A stretch of 54,487 nucleotides of DNA, taken from assembly GCA_017525235.1 (NCBI GenBank), contig JAFXTC010000051.1, forward strand, positions 1 through 54,487, written 5' to 3'. The translations under genes and the position numbers were made by a program. Under the pieces are notes generated by a model. The model saw nothing but the letters and a program-made list of their open reading frames with translations, had not been told where the DNA came from and made no database searches. Source of the DNA: Bacteroidaceae bacterium (GTDB lineage: Bacteria; Bacteroidota; Bacteroidia; Bacteroidales; Bacteroidaceae). Position 1 is the stretch's first letter. Each line of letters begins with the position of its first letter. Of this stretch, positions 49,787 to 54,487 are shown piece by piece.

Positions 49787-52042
49787 TTAGAGTTTCTGAG
49801 CAGAAGGAGGCTCGTTACCTACAGCTGCTCCCCACTCTTTGTTGGGGCGACTGCCCATCTTTAATACAAGGGTTGCACCGTTCTTTACATCCTCGTGACT
49901 AATCCAAGGTCGATTCAAAGGCTTGCCGTTAAGGGTTGCGCTCTGAATATATTTGTTCTCCTCGCTGCAATCCTGAGCAATGATATGGAAAGTCTTGCCA
50001 TTTCCCACATTCACCTTAATGTCCGAAAACAATGGACTGCCGATATTGTAGACGGGGAAGCCTGGAGTTACAGGATAAAAACCAAGACTTGAGAATACAA
50101 CGAAGGATGTCAGACCACCACCGTCCTCATCACCGGGAATACCCATAAGATCGTTGCGGAACCAGGTCTTCAGACATTGACGGATGCGCTTCTGTGTTTT
50201 CCAAGGTGCGCCAGCATAATTATATATATAAGGTATATGCAGCGAAGGTTCGTTAGCCATAGTGAACTGACCAATATTACCTGTCTGGTCGGGTAGCTGT
50301 GTATAGAATTCACGCTTGCCGCGTCCCATACTTTCCGTGAAGGTCTGATCCAGATTGCGAACCAACTCTTCCCTGCCTCCCATCAGATTGGCAAGGTCGG
50401 CAAAGTTATGCTGAACATCCCAACGATAGGTCCATCCGTTATTCTCGTCGTAAGCATCACGGGCACCTATGCCGCCACCGAAACGATAGTCGAAGTTCTC
50501 CAGGAACTTACCATCCTTGTCCTTGGGATGGAAGAACTTGGTTTCAGGATTCCAAACATTGCGATAGTTGTAGCTCAACTTCAGGTATTTTTGTTGTAAC
50601 TTCTTTTCACCCAGGAACTCTGCAATGCGCGAGAGACACCACTCATCGTAGGAAGTACCCAGTGTTACAGCAATAGGCTGACGTTTCTCGAAGCCAGACA
50701 CATTGGGGTCTGTTTCCTTTTCACCTTCTTTCAAGGCAGGAATATAACCATGCTCCTTGTAAAAGTCGTCGATGTATCCTGCAGGCTTCCCGCTCCAGGG
50801 AGCCAAAGTCTTCTCCTCAATACCCTTACGGCAATACTCAAAGGCACGTTTGGCATCAACTTTCAGCCCTTTATAGAGCGCATCAGCAACCATGCTGACA
50901 CCATGATTAGAGTTCATACGACGAGTATCGCCCGTCATCTCAGGGAAGGTAGGCATCCAGTTGGTGCCCATCTGCTCAGCCATACGCAGGTAACTCTCTA
51001 TTATATTCTCCTGCTTCTGAGGTTGGATAAGTGCACGCAAGGGATGAGCAGCACGATAAGTGTCCCAAATCCAGTCGTCGGTATAAAACGGCTGACCATT
51101 ATCTTCATGTACCTTACCATCGAAGGCAGAGAAATATCTGCCATCCTCGCTCAGACTAACGGGGCGCTCGAAGGTTCGATAATAAGAGGTGTAGAGAACC
51201 GTCTTCTCATCATCAGTTCCTCCTTCAACCCTAATATTACTAAGGCTTTCGTTCCATTCCTTACGACCATCAGCTGCTACCTTTGCCAGATTGAAGACAC
51301 TACCCTGCTCGCGGACAAGGTTCTTCTGGGCCTGTTCCTCACTAATCAGAGAAATTCCATAACGGAAGCAAACCTTCTTGGTTCCTGCAGGGAAACGGAG
51401 AGCGGCGCAGGCACGACGATCCTCCACGTTCTTTTCGTTTGAGATTTTACCGTCACGAAGAATACCCACCTGCTCAGGCTGAATATCAAATTCGCCCGAG
51501 AAGAAAATCTTCATGTTTCTGCTCAAACGCTGATTGGCAGATGCACTTTTACCCTCAACCTGCACACGGCCATTATCGGTGTAAAGCAAAACAGTTGCAG
51601 GCTTCGAAGGATCCTGGAAGCTAATCTCGTATATGGCACTCTGATGACTGACAGCCAAATGAGCATCTATGCTGTTATCAGCAATCTGAACACAATAGTC
51701 GTAAGGAGTTATCTTTTCCTGATCCCAGTTGGTACTGACGATGGGATGCAGCTCATTACCCTGTGTAACACTCAGACGGAAAGCACTGCGTTCGCGATGG
51801 TTGGTGACAACAATTGGCAGTCCATCCAATAACTCATGTGTATACTCTCCACGTGTGGGATAGATACGCATCAGGCTGTTGGGCAACTGAATGCATGGGA
51901 AACAAGGTACTAACAAATGACTGATACTACCGATGTACGGATTCACATAATCAACACGTTCCATCTCTGGAGCGGCACTTGCCGGCAGTGAGCCAAGAAA
52001 AAAGAGTGAGACAAGAAATCTCACAAACCTAAGATTCTTCAT
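49787..52042 (-). CDS. GH92 alpha-mannosidase, secreted
   Basis: 751 residues with a signal peptide (from ATG 52042; an upstream start at 52075 adds 11 residues). GH92 hallmarks: DYVNPYIGS near the N-terminus, and GIPGDEDGGGLTSFVVFSSLGFYPVTPG with VYNIGSPLF near the C-terminus. The family removes alpha-mannose from host or fungal glycans using calcium. It stands alone with no SusC/D pair in view. A minus-strand promoter box lies at 52072-52080. Confidence 0.85.
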   Translation of the reverse strand: MKNLRFVRFLVSLFFLGSLPASAAPEMERVDYVNPYIGSISHLLVPCFPCIQLPNSLMRIYPTRGEYTHELLDGLPIVVTNHRERSAFRLSVTQGNELHPIVSTNWDQEKITPYDYCVQIADNSIDAHLAVSHQSAIYEISFQDPSKPATVLLYTDNGRVQVEGKSASANQRLSRNMKIFFSGEFDIQPEQVGILRDGKISNEKNVEDRRACAALRFPAGTKKVCFRYGISLISEEQAQKNLVREQGSVFNLAKVAADGRKEWNESLSNIRVEGGTDDEKTVLYTSYYRTFERPVSLSEDGRYFSAFDGKVHEDNGQPFYTDDWIWDTYRAAHPLRALIQPQKQENIIESYLRMAEQMGTNWMPTFPEMTGDTRRMNSNHGVSMVADALYKGLKVDAKRAFEYCRKGIEEKTLAPWSGKPAGYIDDFYKEHGYIPALKEGEKETDPNVSGFEKRQPIAVTLGTSYDEWCLSRIAEFLGEKKLQQKYLKLSYNYRNVWNPETKFFHPKDKDGKFLENFDYRFGGGIGARDAYDENNGWTYRWDVQHNFADLANLMGGREELVRNLDQTFTESMGRGKREFYTQLPDQTGNIGQFTMANEPSLHIPYIYNYAGAPWKTQKRIRQCLKTWFRNDLMGIPGDEDGGGLTSFVVFSSLGFYPVTPGFPVYNIGSPLFSDIKVNVGNGKTFHIIAQDCSEENKYIQSATLNGKPLNRPWISHEDVKNGATLVLKMGSRPNKEWGAAVGNEPPSAQKL

Positions 52043-52071
52043 AATATTAACCAGTATAATTAAATTTGTCT

Positions 52072-52080
52072 GCAAAGTTA
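52072..52080 (-). promoter_or_regulatory. -7 promoter box of GH92
   Basis: Minus-strand TAACTTTGC 29 bases upstream of ATG 52042. It makes a start at 52075 impossible, because the box overlaps it. Confidence 0.65.
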
Positions 52081-52146
52081 CGAAAAAAAATCATATCTCG
52101 GAATTATCAACGGTAAACAGTAAACAGTAAACGGTAAACTACAAAC

Positions 52147-52330
52147 AAATGTTAAAAACGCCACACGTCGCGTTGGCGATTTCCACGTGTAGACTTTGCC
52201 GATGCGACGCGTCGCGTTGGGCGATGCGACGCGTCGCGTTGGGCGATGCGACGCGTCGTCTTCCCCATTGTCACGCGTTGACAAAACATTGTCAAAGCGT
52301 TGACAGAGCTCTGTCTAAACTTGACAAAGC
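52147..52330. repeat. Composite repeat element, copy B (inverted relative to 9478-9636)
   Basis: It begins AAATGTTAAAAACGCCAC and contains three tandem copies of a 22-bp unit around GATGCGACGCGTCGCG (52201-52261). It reaches GACGCGTCGTCTTC and then a TGTCA/TTGACA block to 52330. The first part is the reverse complement of copy A. The TTGACAGAGCTCTGTC palindrome also recurs at 54105-54167. Confidence 0.6.
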
Positions 52331-52454
52331 GCTTAGCGATGTTTTAAACGATAACGATAACGAAAACGAAAACAAACTGCCAACCCGATTAGCGGGTACT
52401 ACACACACGCTCCCAATCTTCGCCATCCCTTTCCTATTGTCCCGTTATTTTCCC

Positions 52455-52469
52455 GCGGATTTTATCCGC
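52455..52469. repeat. REP-like hairpin next to the RAYT gene
   Basis: GCGGAT, loop TTT, ATCCGC, preceded by CCCGTTATTTTCC. The same 'CCCGTTACTTTCCTGCGGAT' context recurs on the other side of the transposase (53566-53586 and the 90-bp array). These are the likely targets or products of the RAYT. Confidence 0.7.
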
Positions 52470-52479
52470 AGAAAAACAC

Positions 52480-53502
52480 TCACCTCTCAACCAACAACAG
52501 CCCAATCTCGTTCAAAGCCACAAATCGGTATCGTTGCGATTCCACAGGAATTGGGCGGTAACTATAGTGCTTAGCCTCAGCCTTCCGTCGCAAAGTGTCT
52601 TCTGTTGCCGCCATCACAATCGGGTTTAAAAATGCACTCCCTTCGGGTTCCATCAGCAACAGCTTACCTCTAGAACATGCCTCGAAATAAACCCCACCCG
52701 GCTTGTAGTATCGCTCATGGGGCGACCCATCCTTCGGAAAGCCATCGTTCAGCAGCACCACCAAAGGGAATCCCTGTTCGCGAACTACTCTGGCTATTTT
52801 CTGCTCACCTTTGCTAATCGCCGCCGTATAGGTCACTGCCCCATTATGCGCTGCCGCCAACACCTGTTGCAGTCGTTCCTCAATTTGCCCAACGCTGGCT
52901 TCACGACTCATTTCCACCAATTGTCTTTCAGGCCAGTCCAATAAGAAGTGGTTACCCATCGACGTGAACTGCAACCCACACACCTCCGTCTTGCGATGCA
53001 TCCTGAACAGATCTGGGTTCTGCCTGCGCTGCCAAGCACGTTCCGCGTTGGCTTTCACATATTCTATCATGGCGTGCAGCTGCCCTTTGTGCGTCAGCAC
53101 ACGATAGAATGGCGGTGCGTCATACAAGTTCTCGGCAAACCCCAGTTTGCGTGCGCCCTCTTTGCATCCTTGCATATAGCCGCGTACCACCTGTCTGATG
53201 CTACGGGGCATGGTCCGCTGCACCTGAAGCACCATGTGATGATGGTCAGGCATCACTTTATCAGCCAGAATCTTTATCTCAGGGCACAACTCCAACAACC
53301 TTCGCTGCTGACTGATGAGTGCCCAGCCAATCGGGGTCTTTTCAATAACAGCTTCAGAACCGTTATGCGTCAGCTTGCCAAACAACGCCTGCCGTGCGTT
53401 GGCCACCATCGTTACGTGTACGATGCATGGTTTGCGCCACGTTCCAGGCCCTAACCACGTGAATGTCTCGTAACTTGGTGTGTTTATGTTATCGTTTGTC
53501 AT
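52480..53502 (-). CDS. REP-associated tyrosine transposase (RAYT, Y1/HUH family)
   Basis: 340 residues. The HUH motif is VMPDHHHMVLQV (H87, H88, H89) and the likely nucleophile is Y109 in VVRGYMQGCK, in the order expected for IS200/IS605-like Y1 transposases. The ATG is at 53502; a TTG at 53508 gives a longer version. A TATATTTGC box directly overlaps the start. Both flanks carry GCGGAT/ATCCGC hairpins, as is typical of RAYTs, which process REP sequences and do not have simple IS ends. Confidence 0.75.
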   Translation of the reverse strand: MTNDNINTPSYETFTWLGPGTWRKPCIVHVTMVANARQALFGKLTHNGSEAVIEKTPIGWALISQQRRLLELCPEIKILADKVMPDHHHMVLQVQRTMPRSIRQVVRGYMQGCKEGARKLGFAENLYDAPPFYRVLTHKGQLHAMIEYVKANAERAWQRRQNPDLFRMHRKTEVCGLQFTSMGNHFLLDWPERQLVEMSREASVGQIEERLQQVLAAAHNGAVTYTAAISKGEQKIARVVREQGFPLVVLLNDGFPKDGSPHERYYKPGGVYFEACSRGKLLLMEPEGSAFLNPIVMAATEDTLRRKAEAKHYSYRPIPVESQRYRFVALNEIGLLLVER

Positions 53503-53700
53503 TAGCAAATATAATTTGCAGTAAAGCGACGGGACATTACAACTTTGCCCCGCTTTTACCCTGTTATCCCGTTACTTTCCTGCGGATTGATCCTCGTTCA
53601 CGAAACCAGTCCGCAAAGTTAACCATTATTTTGCAAACCTCTGCGAAAAAGCAAATAATTATTGAAGAGGGGGCCATTCCTTTCCCAAGCGTCCCTTCCC

Positions 53701-54025
53701 CGTCCCGCTACTTTCCTGCGGATTACATCCGCCCCTTAAAACGTTCCGTACTAGCCAATTGCACCATTCTGTTCCCTATCGTCACGTCCACGTCCCGTTA
53801 CTTTCCTGCGGATTACATCCGCCCCTTAGAACGTTCCGTACTAGCCAATTGCACCGCTCTGTTCCCTATCGTCACGTCCACGTCCGTTACTTTCCTGCGG
53901 ATTACATCCGCCCCTAAGAATGTTCCGTAATAGCCAATTGCACCACTCTATTTCCAAGCGCCACGTTCCCGTCCCGTTACTTTTCTGCGGATTACATCCG
54001 CCCCTTAGAATGTTCCGTACTAGCC
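53701..54025. repeat. Four tandem copies of a ~90-bp REP-containing unit
   Basis: Unit starts at 53701, 53791, 53881 and 53970. The period is 90 bp (89 for the third). Each begins CGTCCCGTTACTTTCCTGCG, contains the palindrome GCGGATTACATCCGC, then CCCCTTAGAACGTTCCGTAC, then a TAGCCAATTGCACC segment. The fourth is cut after TAGCCA. Copies differ by few substitutions, so the array is recent. A partial unit lies at 53566-53590. Confidence 0.85.
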
Positions 54026-54042
54026 ACCGGAGCATCCGCTAA

Positions 54043-54078
54043 ATCTACAATAGTAGAAATTACATTTGGCTTATAGCC
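54043..54078 (-). CRISPR. Single 36-bp type V-A (Cas12a)-like direct repeat, orphan
   Basis: On the minus strand the 36 bases begin GGCTATAAGCC and end with AATTTCTACTATTGTAGAT. This is the conserved 3' half of Cas12a repeats, including the TCTAC-TATT-GTAGA hairpin. Only one copy is seen. No second repeat occurs within about 70 bases on either side, and no cas gene lies in the window. The length (36) and boundary agree with a genuine repeat, so it is more than a chance hairpin. Confidence 0.7.
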
Positions 54079-54104
54079 TCAACAGGCGTTCCGCTACAAC
54101 CCTA

Positions 54105-54167
54105 CTGTCAAGCGTTGACAGAGCTCTGTCAACGCTGTGACAAAGGATTGTCAACAGTATGACAATT
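54105..54167. repeat. TGTCAA/TTGACA palindrome cluster
   Basis: Alternating TGTCAAGCGTTGACA, TTGACAGAGCTCTGTCAA (a perfect palindrome) and further TGTGACA/TGTCAACA words. They closely resemble the blocks at 9478-9545 and 52269-52330. This is a dispersed repeat. Confidence 0.6.
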
Positions 54168-54286
54168 GAGGGCGCTTTGCGCCAAATTATTTGGGGAGTC
54201 AAAGGAGTTGACAGGTGATAGGCCACAATTGACAGTTATTTCGCTCCCCGCTCCCCACTAACCGCTAATCGATTCCCAGACCCTTC

Positions 54287-54307
54287 ATCGCGGACTTGAT
54301 CCGCGAT
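54287..54307. repeat. ATCGCGGA/TCCGCGAT hairpin
   Basis: Perfect 8-bp stem with a CTTGA loop. It resembles the REP core but is a variant. No T-run follows. It may be another REP family member. Confidence 0.6.
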
Positions 54308-54387
54308 CTCATGAAATACCCCTACAAATTAAAAACACCCATCACCCTGTCTTACGCTGGAAAAAGTTGACACAATAGTCAACCACA

Positions 54388-54487
54388 ATGATTTCGAAAG
54401 ACATTAAAAAACAAAGAAAGAAGAGAAAGGCTCTAAGTGAAGAGGAAAAAATAGCGATAATCCGCGAACACTTTCTGGAGGGTACCA
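54388..54487 (+). CDS. Start of a probable transposase gene (IS3-type OrfA-like), cut by the window edge
   Basis: ATG at 54388 opens a frame that runs off the end. The 33 visible residues are very basic, then ALSEEEKIAIIREHFLEG, resembling the helix-turn-helix start of IS3/IS66-type transposases. No terminal inverted repeat could be identified. Too short for certainty. Confidence 0.45.
   Translation, partial: MISKDIKKQRKKRKALSEEEKIAIIREHFLEGT

Larger units (their letters stand above)
52076..52479. other. Gene-free repeat region downstream of RAYT
   Basis: About 400 bases. It contains CGGTAAACAGTAAACAG heptamer repeats (52109-52138), the composite element copy B (52147-52330), a GATAACGATAACGAAAACG microsatellite (52350-52373) and a REP-like hairpin (52455-52469). 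No ORF is supported. Confidence 0.6.

Noticed and set aside
52149-52574. 141-codon plus-strand frame across the composite repeat
   Set aside because: It is made of repeat DNA (GACGCGTCGC units) and ends antisense to the RAYT gene; no coding evidence.
53463-53930. 155-codon frame through the 90-bp array
   Set aside because: It exists only because the 90-bp period is a multiple of three; the translated repeat has no protein-like features.

Overview
The window looks like a chromosomal segment of a gut or rumen Bacteroidales, most likely Prevotella or a close relative. Reasons: Bacteroidetes-type promoters (TTTG, about 20 bases, then TAnnTTTG) lie upstream of many genes. Start sites mostly lack strong Shine-Dalgarno sequences. 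Secreted proteins end in the 'IYDLSGRK...G-Y-hydrophobic' tail common in Prevotella. Gene families such as DUF5020, DUF5686, DUF4833, GH92 and GH127 fit the same group. No rRNA, tRNA or complete CRISPR array was seen.

Layout. (1) 1-9044 is a defence island. It holds a decayed toxin-antitoxin remnant, a split OLD-like ATPase/TOPRIM pair, an AT-rich zone of small or broken ORFs, and a run of McrB-like AAA+ ATPase, Fic AMPylase, DUF2357/PD-(D/E)XK nuclease and Vsr-like endonuclease. (2) 9045-11702 is a scarred stretch with repeats, a duplicated MutT fragment, a PaaI-type thioesterase, a truncated peptidase remnant, an intact MutT and a YdfG-like SDR. (3) 11863-15591 holds a GH127 and a GH43/117-like enzyme, probably for arabinose-containing glycans. 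(4) 15563-24788 (minus) is a type II fatty-acid/polyketide cluster of aryl-polyene/flexirubin type: ketosynthase, ACP, two hotdog dehydratases, ketoreductase, thioesterase, phytoene-desaturase-like oxidoreductase and accessory proteins. (5) 24939-29813 encodes secreted proteins: a clan GH-A hydrolase, an SGNH hydrolase and a GLUG-type surface protein. (6) 29810-33337 encodes NAD(P)HX dehydratase, PdxT, PdxS and, divergently, a degenerate ThiD-like domain fused to an AraC DNA-binding domain. (7) 33472-43828 is central and glycan metabolism: a carboxyltransferase, GH31, an outer-membrane barrel, a BASS transporter, Upp, a Tsx-like channel and GH43. (8) 43908-52042 holds a 50-residue acidic peptide, a large three-repeat secreted protein, an OmpA protein, a low-molecular-weight phosphatase and GH92. 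(9) 52076-54487 is a repeat-rich area with a RAYT (Y1/HUH) transposase, REP-like hairpins, a 90-bp tandem array, a solitary Cas12a-type CRISPR repeat and the start of a probable transposase gene.

The most notable observations are a pseudokinase-AraC protein facing pdxS (a candidate vitamin B6 regulator not of the PdxR/MocR type), the McrB-Fic-DUF2357-Vsr arrangement, and the orphan type V-A repeat beside RAYT/REP elements. All functional calls rest on reading the sequence and remembered family motifs. No database search was run.
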